From an uncultured Burkholderiales bacterium (GTDB lineage Bacteria > Pseudomonadota > Gammaproteobacteria > Burkholderiales > Burkholderiaceae_C): DNA of 36,002 nt. Shown piece after piece: positions 26,901 through 32,798 of the stretch. The stretch's first letter is position 1. Every line of letters begins with the position of its first letter. The position numbers and the translations under genes are program-made. The DNA lies in the NCBI GenBank assembly GCA_903844825.1, contig CAIMVC010000207.1, positions 1-36,002 on the forward strand, written 5' to 3'. Under the pieces are notes generated by a model. It made no database searches. It saw only the letters and a program-made list of their open reading frames with translations, and was not told the origin of the DNA.

Positions 26901-28416
26901 CGTCGCTGCTGCTGGGGTCGGTGTAGCGCACGCGAATGCCGGCCGTGGCTGTTTGCAGCCGTTCGTGAAGGGTCAGCGTGACGGTGCTGCCCGAGACGGT
27001 GAGCGAATCGACCGCCACCAGCCGGCTGCTGCTGCCTTCGGTGAGCTGCACCTCGAAAGCCGCGGCGGACGGCAGGCGGGCCGCGTCGAGTTCGCTGTCG
27101 AATGTCAGGGTGACCTGGTTGCCCAGGGTGTTGGTGGCCGCCGTCTTGAACACGGGTGCCACCGGGTTGAACTGCACCGAGCTGACGCTTTGAGCGGTGA
27201 AGCTGGCCGCGTCATTGCCGCTGATGTCCTGCACCGCCAGGTTGGTGGCGGTGCTGCTGCCCGTGTTGGCGGGCAGCTGATAGGCCACGGTGATGCTGTT
27301 GGTGTTGCTCGCCAGCAGGGTGTCGCGCAGCGTCAGTCGCACTGTGCTGCCAATGATCTCGACGCCGGTGACCGGGTTGAGAATCCCGTCGCGGTTGACG
27401 GTGTAGTTAGCCGCTTCGGGCGGCTTGCTGCTCAGCAGCGTTTCGGAGTACGTCACGATGATGCGGCTGACCCCGTCAAGCGTGACGGCGCTGATGGCCG
27501 TTTGCACCGGCGCCACCCCGTCGTTGACGGTGACCGCCTGGTTGCTCAGGCTGGCGGCGCGGTTGCCAGCGCTGTCTTTGGTGGACAGCGAGATGTCGGC
27601 AGTCCCCAGCAACTGAGCCGCCGGTGGGGTGTAGCTGAGGGTGACTGTCTTGAGCGAGGTGATGGCGCTGGCCAGGGTCAGCTCCATCGACTTGCCGTCG
27701 CTGCCGCGGGCCACGCTGCTGATCGCGATGGTGGTGCCGTCGGCGCTGACCACGTAGGTGCTCGCGGCCGGCAAGGAGGTGCTCAGGGTCTCGTCGTAGC
27801 TCAGGATAATTTTTTTGCCGTCGCTGCTGGTACTGGCGCTTTGGAGGACGGGCGCCGTGGTGTCGGCGCTGCTGGTGCCGCTTGCGCTGCGCGATCCGCC
27901 CGCGGCCAGCGCCAACAGCACGCCACCGGTGGCCACCGCGCCCAGCGGTGCAGCCCCCAGCATGTTGGCGACGTAGTCGGGCGCGTTCATGGAGCTGCTG
28001 GCCCGGGACATGACGTTCAGGCTGGTGTTGGCTGGCGCGGCGCTGGCCGGGGTCGGGGTGTTGCCAGGCGTCGCAGCGCTGTCGCTGCTCGCCGCCTGGC
28101 TAGCGTCGCTGCTGCTGCCGGCCTGGGTGGACGGTGGCGTCGTGGGCGTGGCCGCCTGGCTAGCGCTGCCCTCGGCTTCTTCAGCGGCGTCGAGTGCGCG
28201 CTTTGACGGTTTTTCCTTGGCCTGGGCGGGCGATTCGTCCGGGGCTTTGACGTCCACCGGTTCGACCGGCTGCACGGCCTTCTTGCGGGCTGCGCTACGT
28301 GGCTTTTTCTTCGGGACTTTGAGGCTCCCGTTGACCGGGGCGGGCACTGGAGCCGTGGTTGCCGTGGCAGCCGTCACAAGAGGGGAGGCTGCAGCTGTTT
28401 TGGAATCGGTGGGCAT
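20998..28416 (-). CDS. Giant repetitive SwmB-repeat protein with three type I secretion target domains
   Basis: 2472 residues from ATG 28416, 12 bases after the cyclophilin stop. Residues 1-180 lack a Sec signal; they are Lys/Pro/Ala/Ser-rich (VPKKKPRSAARKKAVQP at 34-50) with one hydrophobic stretch at about 152-172 (GAAPLGAVATGGVLLALAAG). Then come 16 beta-rich repeats of about 100 residues. Each opens like TAPTLVSAATN, contains VVLTFSE and ends like AVQDLAGNDLASLG, matching the SwmB/Ig-like repeat. They are grouped 6 + 3 + 7. Each group ends in a domain of about 150-165 residues (868-1032, 1371-1528, 2325-2472) with one RTX-like nonapeptide (GNDTLTGGGGLDSF), TDFG, DVLDL..LL.GF and a final LLAQMQADSQLRVL type motif. 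This is the VC_A0849-type type I secretion target domain. A large adhesin or surface filament exported by a type I system is inferred; no transporter gene is in view. Confidence 0.85.
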   Translation of the reverse strand: MPTDSKTAAASPLVTAATATTAPVPAPVNGSLKVPKKKPRSAARKKAVQPVEPVDVKAPDESPAQAKEKPSKRALDAAEEAEGSASQAATPTTPPSTQAGSSSDASQAASSDSAATPGNTPTPASAAPANTSLNVMSRASSSMNAPDYVANMLGAAPLGAVATGGVLLALAAGGSRSASGTSSADTTAPVLQSASTSSDGKKIILSYDETLSTSLPAASTYVVSADGTTIAISSVARGSDGKSMELTLASAITSLKTVTLSYTPPAAQLLGTADISLSTKDSAGNRAASLSNQAVTVNDGVAPVQTAISAVTLDGVSRIIVTYSETLLSSKPPEAANYTVNRDGILNPVTGVEIIGSTVRLTLRDTLLASNTNSITVAYQLPANTGSSTATNLAVQDISGNDAASFTAQSVSSVQFNPVAPVFKTAATNTLGNQVTLTFDSELDAARLPSAAAFEVQLTEGSSSRLVAVDSLTVSGSTVTLTLHERLQTATAGIRVRYTDPSSSDDTLALQNLAGNDVASIGLQAVNNNIDAALPTLSSLTAKDASTLVLTFSKTLASSTAASSAFAVKTGGLANAVTAVKVSGSTLELSLSRPLAANEASELSYTAPVANLASGNAAIEDLVGHDVASFSTTAADLTAPTLVSAATNAVGTQVVLTFSEAMLTTNLAAASAFTVAGSVTGSVAVSSLVAAGSTVTLTLASALKVNDALSLVYNAPTATVGTANSALQDLAGNDLASLGQSAVVSVANKVAPSFASSTLDAGASTGVSALTLNFNDQLDTSVLPPVSAFSVTAGGSSQTVTAVQINGSAVTLLLAAPVTQNGVNLLVAYTAPTSDGLVSSVGTPVGGFAATAVGSVRNGNGSGATLTGTSSSEYLLVDASNLTLSGAAGADTFFYPSAVASGLTSTSVLAQSLTDFGLTQGSGSLQGKAEADTLDLRQLLSGFTAASIASYLQAADDGTASHNLVLNIDHNGGGSFARTMALTFKNISVNTSTGELSVNGATMKATAAGLSGNLTLSNVLAQLMADGKLITADIAPPALVSTSFLSDKALLLTFSEPLGASTAAGAAFTLTSGGTVNPVTSVTVNGNTLTLSLTNAVSTGAATTLRYSAPASNAANTNAAVQDVTGNDLPSFSARLDTTAPTLLETGSSIKLKDISSNSNGSQLSLNFSETLLGSNLPPASAFTVSGGHSVSAVTVSGSNVVLTLSPPASAGEDLTLYYTAPTASIGTGNAALQDLSGNDLLSLGSSAAPLAVVSKVLPLLSSQTLSLGTQPGFSQITLNFDDALDPAFSPPTSAFTASVNGLPKTISAVQLNGRQVILVLDSAITSSASVSLNYTGSSLRDSTGNRVSAFNSSSLGSVLAASSGSDTLTGTSDVNYFLGSLGNDTLTGGGGLDSFAWPALSAPGNMVQTLTDFGFKGASGTRQGSADADVLDLQALLSGFSEPSLAQFVQFDKDANGLLRLRIDRDGGSSFAPDAALVFSNVNVDSADQLLINGATVAATASGLSGKLTLANVMTQLRADAQLQLAESRPPQLSGVSFKDSRTLVIAFDEELAASTALPAAFSVSTGTVANPVTSVAVSGKRVELSLTRALVSGESASVSYTAAASNSATGNAAMEDKLGNDAASIPVTTVDTSAPTLASVASNKEGTQIVLTFNEDMLSSALPEASRFAVAGHTITGVSASGKTLLLIMGEKISAAETLSLVYTAPAAEIGTANAAMQDLAGNDALSIGTAAAPRSVSNAVDGVAPSLVSSRAYTSATATRVVLTYSEDLLASKPPTSSAYTVSVAGTNNPVTQVEIVGKEVRLTLQNKLASLNGSLAVAYTAPSVDSGPGNAAVQDSTGNDAAAISSAVAIPLSSHTFDAVLPTLTSTQTNTLGTQITLNFSEALDSVATVAASAFQVQLTDAGVTSTVDIASLSLSGSTLVLNLKDRLISSTASIKVSYTDPSAGDDLIALQDTAGNDLASVSALTVSNTIDAIAPIVSSLSLKNNQTLVVAFSEALGAVTAAASAFNVTSAGSSNAVTSVRVVGSALELSLSRVINPGDATSLSYTAPGADLSAINLAVQDNAGIDAASFSNQTLDTTAPTLVGAASNASGSQVVLTFSENMLDSNFPATNALVVVGATAHSVNSYVTSGRTITLNLSTPILASEVVTLQYNAPTITMGTGNAAFQDSAGNDVASIGSTTPVGVANTVPPALSAKVLSSSSAGADLSQITLTFDDELVNSPAVLTQLASAFSVSAGGNAQSISSVSIGSGATSKLVTLTLAGGITTDNALVTLSYTAPASDGLQDSSGNKVASFNGLNGTSVLTLGTVQTGDAGADSQTGSTGIDYFLITTGDDVLTGAGGADHFVWPTIANPANFTQTVKDFGFKNGSGSLQGSSEADVLDLRHFLDGFTSNSSLGDFVRLSKDGSGKLLLDIDHNGGGSFVADAHLMFDNTTVNASDLVLINGLSIGSLSNLLAQMQADSQLRVL
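21001..22485 (-). repeat. Supermodule copy 3 of the giant protein (3 SwmB repeats + secretion-target domain)
   Basis: It encodes residues 1978-2472, 495 residues: SwmB types A, B and C, then the target domain (21001-21444) that ends the protein. Its order and length match copies 1 and 2. Its RTX-like motif GDDVLTGAGGADHFVW is intact. As the true C-terminus, it is the copy expected to work as secretion signal. Confidence 0.75.
23833..25317 (-). repeat. Supermodule copy 2 of the giant protein (3 SwmB repeats + secretion-target domain)
   Basis: It encodes residues 1034-1528, 495 residues. It begins immediately after the first internal target domain, with APPALVSTSF, and ends with its own target domain (23833-24306; GNDTLTGGGGLDSFAW, ADVLDLQALLSGF, NVMTQLRADAQL). 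The next SwmB repeat follows without a linker. Confidence 0.75.
25321..26820 (-). repeat. Supermodule copy 1 of the giant protein (3 SwmB repeats + secretion-target domain)
   Basis: It encodes residues 533-1032, 500 residues. The target domain (25321-25815) keeps ADTLDLRQLLSGF, LNIDHNGGGSF and NVLAQLMADGKL. Its RTX-like nonapeptide has degenerated to DASNLTLSGAAGADTFFYP, losing most of the Gly-Asp calcium ligands. Confidence 0.75.
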
Positions 28417-28428
28417 GGCGTGTCCGGG

Positions 28429-29409
28429 TTACTTAATCTGGTAGGCCCACTGCAGGGCAATCGGGGTGCTGGGCTGGCTGACTTCGGGCTGCGACGTCAA
28501 AATGCTGCTGGTGATCACCGGCGACTTCGCAATGGCTTCGAGCGCCTGCAGAGGTGTCTGCGCTGGCGTGTGACCGTAGATCAGCCGGCCAAAGACGGCA
28601 TAGCCGTCGCCCGATAGGGCTGACTTGTCCAGCTGGACGTTGTCGACGACATTGATAAAAAATTCAGTAGTGGCCGAGTCAGCGCTGGAGCCGCGCGCCA
28701 TGGCGAGCGTATTTTTCAGGTTCGAGAAACCGGTCAGGGTCGTGCTCTCCAGCGTGATGGCGGGATAGGTAGCCGCTTTCTTGACGTAGCTGCTGCCGTT
28801 GAGCGTGAAGCCTCCGCCCTGCGCCACAAAGCTCGAAGTCACCCGGTGAAAGTAGGTACCGTTGTAAAAGCTTTCATTGACGTAGCGCAAAAAATTCTTG
28901 ACGGTGATCGGCGCCTTGACTGCTTCCAGCTCGACCACCAGCTCGCCCTTGTCCGTGATCAGGCACGCCGTGGCCAGGGCGCTGGCGGTGGACGCGGCGT
29001 AAGCGGCGCTGCTGCAGGTTTTACCCGGCACGCTCATGGTTTTGTGAAAACTCACGCTGCCAGCGCTGTTTTTGGTCCAGCTGCGCAGTTCGGTCGCGGC
29101 TGTAGCGCTGCCGGAGCTCGCCACTTCCTGGGTGGCTGTCGTCTTGAAGCAACTGTCGCTGGCGGCCGGCGTGACGCTGTCCGTGCGCACGCAGTAGCCC
29201 GCTACCGAGCTGGCATCGGCCGGGATCATGACGACCTGGAGCTTGTTGTCGGGCAGCAGTTTCGCCGTGAAGTCCGGCAATTTGAGAACGGCGGGTTCAG
29301 GCGCGGGCGTGGTGCCCGACGAGTCGCCGCCACCGCCGCAGGCTGACAGCAGGCCCAGAGTCAGCCAGGCGACCAGGAGGGCAAGCGATTTCTTGTCAAA
29401 CACGATCAT
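28429..29409 (-). CDS. Lipoprotein cyclophilin-type peptidyl-prolyl cis-trans isomerase
   Basis: 326 residues. Residues 1-24 form a lipoprotein signal (LTLGLLSAC, Cys24) followed by GGGGDSSG, so the protein is anchored on the periplasmic side. A region of about 120 residues with paired cysteines (YCVRTDSV, SCFKTT) has no assignment. The cyclophilin domain occupies about 150-320: GELVVELEAVKAPITVKNFL, YNGTYFHRVTSSFVAQGGGF with the catalytic Arg, and TTEFFINVVDN. Cyclophilins speed rotation about prolyl bonds during folding. The giant repeat gene starts 12 bases downstream, so the two are almost surely cotranscribed and this isomerase may help that protein fold or mature. No Shine-Dalgarno sequence precedes ATG 29409; the leader is unusually AT-rich. 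Confidence 0.88.
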   Translation of the reverse strand: MIVFDKKSLALLVAWLTLGLLSACGGGGDSSGTTPAPEPAVLKLPDFTAKLLPDNKLQVVMIPADASSVAGYCVRTDSVTPAASDSCFKTTATQEVASSGSATAATELRSWTKNSAGSVSFHKTMSVPGKTCSSAAYAASTASALATACLITDKGELVVELEAVKAPITVKNFLRYVNESFYNGTYFHRVTSSFVAQGGGFTLNGSSYVKKAATYPAITLESTTLTGFSNLKNTLAMARGSSADSATTEFFINVVDNVQLDKSALSGDGYAVFGRLIYGHTPAQTPLQALEAIAKSPVITSSILTSQPEVSQPSTPIALQWAYQIK

Positions 29410-29450
29410 GATTTAGTATTTATTTAGGAGTTATCTGTAGAGCTGCACGC

Positions 29451-29480
29451 ATTCTAATGAACGCATCCCGCATCCCGCAA
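29451..29480 (-). promoter_or_regulatory. Possible sigma-70-type promoter of the cyclophilin-giant gene operon
   Basis: On the minus strand TTGCGG (29480-29475) and TAGAAT (29456-29451) are 18 bases apart, resembling -35 and -10 boxes (TAGAAT matches TATAAT at five positions). The leader to ATG 29409 would be about 35 bases and contains AAATAAATACTAAAT, strikingly AT-rich for this genome. The region also lies just upstream of radA on the other strand. Confidence 0.35.
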
Positions 29481-29511
29481 CACGGCCGGACGGCCGCCTA
29501 CACTTTCACGC

Positions 29512-30879
29512 ATGGCCAAAGACAAAACGATTTACACCTGCACCGAATGCGGCGGCATCAGTCCCAAGTGGCTGGGCAAATGTCCGCATTGCAATGCCTG
29601 GAACACCCTGCTCGAGTCGCTCGCCGAGAGCGCCTCGCCCGTCAAGAACCGTTTTGCTTCCCTGGCCAAGGCCTCGGAGGTCACGGTGCTGTCGGACATC
29701 GAGGCCACCGACATGGCCCGCACGCCCACCGGGCATGAAGAGCTGGACCGGGTGCTCGGCGGCGGCATTGTCGAAGGCGGCGTGGTGCTCATTGGCGGCG
29801 ATCCCGGCATTGGCAAGTCGACCTTGCTGCTGCAGGCGCTCGACTCCTTGCAGCGCGCCGGGCAAGACACCTTGTATGTCACAGGTGAGGAGAGCGGCGC
29901 GCAGGTGGCGCTGCGCTCGCGCCGGCTCGGACTGGAGGGCTCGCAGGTCAAGGTGCTGGCCGAAATTCAGCTGGAGAAGATCCTGGCCACCCTGGACCTC
30001 ACGCGCCCAGCGATTGCCGTGATTGATTCCATCCAGACGGTTTACTCCGACCAGCTGACCTCGGCGCCCGGCTCGGTGGCGCAGGTGCGCGAATGTGCGG
30101 CCCACCTGACGCGCGCCGCCAAGGCCAGCGGCGTGTGCATCGTGCTGGTTGGCCATGTGACGAAAGAAGGCGCGTTGGCCGGGCCGCGCGTGCTCGAACA
30201 CATGGTGGACACCGTGCTGTACTTCGAAGGCGACACGCATTCGAGCTTTCGCCTGGTGCGGGCGATCAAGAACCGCTTTGGCGCGGTCAACGAAATCGGC
30301 GTTTTTGCCATGACCGAAAAAGGCCTCAAGGGGGTCAGCAACCCTAGCGCCATCTTTTTGAGTCAGCACAGCGAGCCGGTGCCCGGCAGCTGCGTGATGG
30401 TCACGCTCGAAGGCACGCGGCCGCTGCTGGTGGAAATCCAGGCGCTGGTCGACAGCGGCGGGCCGAGTCCGCGGCGTCTGTCGGTCGGCCTGGACCGCGA
30501 CCGCCTGGCCATGTTGCTGGCGGTGCTGCATCGGCATGCCGGTGTGGCCTGCATGGACCAGGACGTGTTTGTCAATGCCGTGGGCGGGGTGCGCATCAGC
30601 GAGCCCGCCGCCGACCTGGCCGTGATGCTGGCCATCACCTCAAGCCTGCGCGGTCGCGCCCTGCCCAAGGGTTTCATCGCCTTTGGCGAGGTCGGCCTGG
30701 CTGGCGAGGTGCGGCCCGCGCCGCGCGGTCAGGAGCGGCTCAGAGAGGCAGCCAAGCTCGGCTTCAGCGTGGCCGTGGTGCCCAAGGCCAACGCCCCCAA
30801 AAAGCCCATCGAAGGCCTGAGCATTCACCCTGTCGAGCGCATCGAGCAAGCCATGGAAGTGGTGCGCAGCCTGGCCTGA
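29512..30879 (+). CDS. radA: DNA repair protein RadA
   Basis: 455 residues, full family length. The N-terminal C4 zinc finger uses Cys10, Cys13, Cys24 and Cys27 (CTECGG..CPHC). The RecA-like ATPase has the Walker A motif GGDPGIGKST (95-104) and the RadA-specific KNRFG motif at 253-257. The C-terminal part is Lon-protease-like (GRALPKGFIAFGEVGLAGEV) without need for protease activity. RadA promotes branch migration and processing of recombination intermediates. It is divergent from the cyclophilin gene; no strong ribosome site is visible ahead of ATG 29512. Confidence 0.96.
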   Translation: MAKDKTIYTCTECGGISPKWLGKCPHCNAWNTLLESLAESASPVKNRFASLAKASEVTVLSDIEATDMARTPTGHEELDRVLGGGIVEGGVVLIGGDPGIGKSTLLLQALDSLQRAGQDTLYVTGEESGAQVALRSRRLGLEGSQVKVLAEIQLEKILATLDLTRPAIAVIDSIQTVYSDQLTSAPGSVAQVRECAAHLTRAAKASGVCIVLVGHVTKEGALAGPRVLEHMVDTVLYFEGDTHSSFRLVRAIKNRFGAVNEIGVFAMTEKGLKGVSNPSAIFLSQHSEPVPGSCVMVTLEGTRPLLVEIQALVDSGGPSPRRLSVGLDRDRLAMLLAVLHRHAGVACMDQDVFVNAVGGVRISEPAADLAVMLAITSSLRGRALPKGFIAFGEVGLAGEVRPAPRGQERLREAAKLGFSVAVVPKANAPKKPIEGLSIHPVERIEQAMEVVRSLA

Positions 30880-30949
30880 GCCGTGGCGGCAGTCGTCCGG
30901 CGGGGCTTGGAACAGTCGTTGCCCGAGTGCCATGGCAAGTTCCTTGATC

Positions 30950-30997
30950 CAGACTTAAGCCAGACTTAAGCCAGACTTAAGCTGCGGCTCCTAGGAT
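30950..30997 (+). promoter_or_regulatory. Triple CTTAAG direct-repeat box and -10 ahead of the cytochrome operon
   Basis: CTTAAG occurs at 30954-30959, 30965-30970 and 30976-30981, each separated by CCAGA, so the period is 11 bases or one helix turn. Such direct hexamer repeats with 5-base spacers match the PmrA/QseB class of OmpR-family binding sites (CTTAA-N6-CTTAA). A TAGGAT -10-like hexamer (30992-30997) lies 10 bases after the last box. This matches activator sites that replace the -35 box. The operon encodes a QseB-like regulator, the obvious candidate to bind here. Confidence 0.65.
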
Positions 30998-31016
30998 GGC
31001 CTCTCAGGAGGTCGTC

Positions 31017-31427
31017 ATGCGTCTACTAACTTTCATGCTCATGGGTCCGCTGGCCTGGTGGCTGGCTGCCATGACCCCGCTGGCGCACAGCCAGACCGCA
31101 TCGGCTGCGGCGCAGCTGTCGGCCTACACCGCGTTGGCGGGCGTCCCGGCCCAGGCTGGGCGCGGCGAGGCTTTTTTCAACGTCCGTCATGGCCGCGACT
31201 GGGCCTGTGCCTCCTGCCATGGTGCTGTGCCCACGGGCCCAGGCAAGCACGCCAGCACGGGCAAGCTGATCGGGCCGCTGGCGCCGGCCTTCAACCCCGA
31301 GCGCTTTTCTGACGTTGCCAAAGTCGAGAAATGGTTCCGGCGCAATTGCAATGATGTGCTGGCACGCGAGTGCAGTGCCGCCGAAAAGGCCGACGTGATG
31401 GCCTGGTTGCTGACACTGCGCCGATGA
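31017..31427 (+). CDS. shp: SHP-type monoheme cytochrome c (DUF1924)
   Basis: 136 residues from ATG 31017 with a perfect AGGAGG 5 bases upstream, preferred over an in-frame ATG at 30996 that lies before it. Residues 1-25 are a signal peptide. The heme site is CASCH (64-68). Near the C-terminus, KWFRRNCNDVLARECSAAEK carries Asn110 next to Cys111 and a second Cys119. In Rhodobacter sphaeroides heme protein (SHP), an Asn beside a disulfide is the displaceable sixth heme ligand, allowing O2 or NO binding. The match identifies this as an SHP homologue; the ligand Asn could be 110 or 112. It is the first gene of a cluster with diheme cytochrome and cytochrome b, its likely electron partners. Confidence 0.88.
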   Translation: MRLLTFMLMGPLAWWLAAMTPLAHSQTASAAAQLSAYTALAGVPAQAGRGEAFFNVRHGRDWACASCHGAVPTGPGKHASTGKLIGPLAPAFNPERFSDVAKVEKWFRRNCNDVLARECSAAEKADVMAWLLTLRR

Positions 31428-31467
31428 AGCAGATGGCAAATTCTTTGTTTACTTTGGGAAGTCCGTG

Positions 31468-31983
31468 ATGAAGCTCAGCCACACCGCGATACCCTTTGGA
31501 CCTGTGCCGCGCCGCGCCAGACTTGGCTGGCCAGGCACTGCGATGGTGGCCGGGCTGCTCCTTTGCCTTGGCGCTGCCGCCGACACCGTGCCGCGGGCCA
31601 GCGTCTTGCCCAAATACCAACAGGAGTGCGCCGCCTGCCATCTTGCCTACCCGCCGGGCTTGTTGCCGGCGGCCTCCTGGCAGCGTGTGATGGGTTCCCT
31701 GAGTCGTCATTACGGAACCAATGCCTCGCTTGACGAGGCCAGTGTGCGCGAGATCGGGGCTTGGCTGCGTGTCAACGCGGGGACTTACGCGCGGGTGCGC
31801 GAAGAGCCGCCGGGCGATCGCATCACCGCCTCAGCATGGTTTTTACGCCAACACGGCCCGCGCGAGATCGCGCCGAACGTGTTCAAGCGCGCCTCCGTAG
31901 GCAGCCCGGCGAATTGCGCCGCGTGCCACAGCCGGGCGCCGGAGGGTCTATTTTCAGAGCGCGAGGTTCGGATTCCGAACTAG
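31468..31983 (+). CDS. Diheme cytochrome c (DHC family)
   Basis: 171 residues from ATG 31468; GGGAAG ends 6 bases upstream, while the GTG one codon earlier is too close to it. An N-terminal export signal runs to about residue 39. Two heme-binding sites are CAACH (54-58) and CAACH (150-154), about 96 residues apart, as in the DHC family found with SHP. DHC is thought to pass electrons from the membrane cytochrome b to SHP in the periplasm. The gene lies 40 bases after the SHP gene and 125 bases before the cytochrome b gene. Confidence 0.9.
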   Translation: MKLSHTAIPFGPVPRRARLGWPGTAMVAGLLLCLGAAADTVPRASVLPKYQQECAACHLAYPPGLLPAASWQRVMGSLSRHYGTNASLDEASVREIGAWLRVNAGTYARVREEPPGDRITASAWFLRQHGPREIAPNVFKRASVGSPANCAACHSRAPEGLFSEREVRIPN

Positions 31984-32047
31984 GGCGCGCCGCCGCTTGT
32001 CTTTGCTGCCTAGTCCATAGCGGGCTGGCAAAGCAGTCGCCGGATGG

Positions 32048-32075
32048 AGCACGGACCAAGCAGCACGGACCAAGC
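32048..32075. repeat. Two tandem 14-base repeats upstream of cytochrome b
   Basis: AGCACGGACCAAGC occurs twice in direct succession (32048-32061, 32062-32075), followed by a partial third AGCA, in the 125-base spacer between the diheme cytochrome and cytochrome b genes. It is probably a slippage product; it slightly lengthens the leader before the GGAAGA ribosome site at 32095-32100. Confidence 0.75.
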
Positions 32076-32108
32076 AGCAAGGCTCAACTAACACGGAAGA
32101 AACTTTGA

Positions 32109-32798
32109 ATGGACACGACGAAGTCAAAAATTCTGGTCTGGGACGCGCCCGTGCGGGTTTTCCACTGGCTGATGGCGCTGAGCTTTTTCGGCGCCTATCT
32201 GAGCGCCGAGAGCGAGCGCTGGCGCCTGCTGCACGTAACGCTGGGGTACACGTTGGGCGGTCTGGTCGCCTTCAGGGTGCTGTGGGGGCTGATCGGCACG
32301 CGCCATGCCCGGTTTGGCAATTTCGTGCGCGGCCCCGCTGCGCTTCGCAGCTACCTGGGCGGTCTGCTCAAAGGCCGGCCCGACCCGCATGTTGGCCACA
32401 ACCCGGCGGGTGCTGTCGCGATTGTGCTGCTGCTTTTGCTGGGTGTGGCCGTGGTGCTCAGTGGCTGGGGCAACTATGAGCAGGTCGGCGGCGAATGGCT
32501 CGAGGAGTTGCATGAGGTCGCCGCCAACTCGATGCTGGCGGTGGTGGCTGTGCACGTAGTCGGCGTGCTCGTGGCCAGCTGGCTGCACCATGAGAACCTG
32601 GTGCGCGCCATGGTGACCGGTTACAAGCGCGGCGTGGCGGGCCAAGCCATCCCCTGGTCGTGGCGTCCGCTGGCCGGGCTGCTGCTGGCGGCGGTCCTCG
32701 GGTTTTGGTGGTGGCAATGGCAGGACAGGCCGCAGATGAGCGCGCAGTCCGGGCCACAAAGCCCGACGCTGTCGGGCTCGCTTTCGGCTTGTGCATGA
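32109..32798 (+). CDS. Membrane cytochrome b (b561 / hydrogenase-b type)
   Basis: 229 residues with GGAAGA 8 bases before the start. Four membrane helices carry the expected heme-ligand histidines: His19 (VRVFHWLMAL), His42 (RWRLLHVTLGY), His135 (EELHEVAAN) and His149 (VVAVHVVGV). A fifth hydrophobic segment lies near 188-204, followed by a Ser-rich tail. Such di-heme cytochromes b take electrons from the quinol pool and pass them to periplasmic cytochromes, here probably DHC and then SHP. The last codons contain a strong hairpin. Confidence 0.9.
   Translation: MDTTKSKILVWDAPVRVFHWLMALSFFGAYLSAESERWRLLHVTLGYTLGGLVAFRVLWGLIGTRHARFGNFVRGPAALRSYLGGLLKGRPDPHVGHNPAGAVAIVLLLLLGVAVVLSGWGNYEQVGGEWLEELHEVAANSMLAVVAVHVVGVLVASWLHHENLVRAMVTGYKRGVAGQAIPWSWRPLAGLLLAAVLGFWWWQWQDRPQMSAQSGPQSPTLSGSLSACA
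32760..32778 (+). terminator. Strong hairpin inside the end of the cytochrome b gene; possible attenuator
   Basis: AGCCCGAC (32760-32767), loop GCT, GTCGGGCT (32771-32778): a perfect 8-base-pair stem with a 3-base loop, 20 bases before the stop codon. Only a weak CGCTTTCGG follows, so it is unlikely to be a full terminator. It could protect the cytochrome messages or lower read-through into the two-component genes. Confidence 0.35.

Noticed and set aside
22780..28206. Very long plus-strand open frames (834 and 749 codons) opposite the giant gene
   Set aside because: They follow from the GC-rich, repetitive codon pattern of the minus-strand gene. Their translations are Gly/Arg/Gln-rich without recognisable domains, while the minus frame has clear repeated folds.
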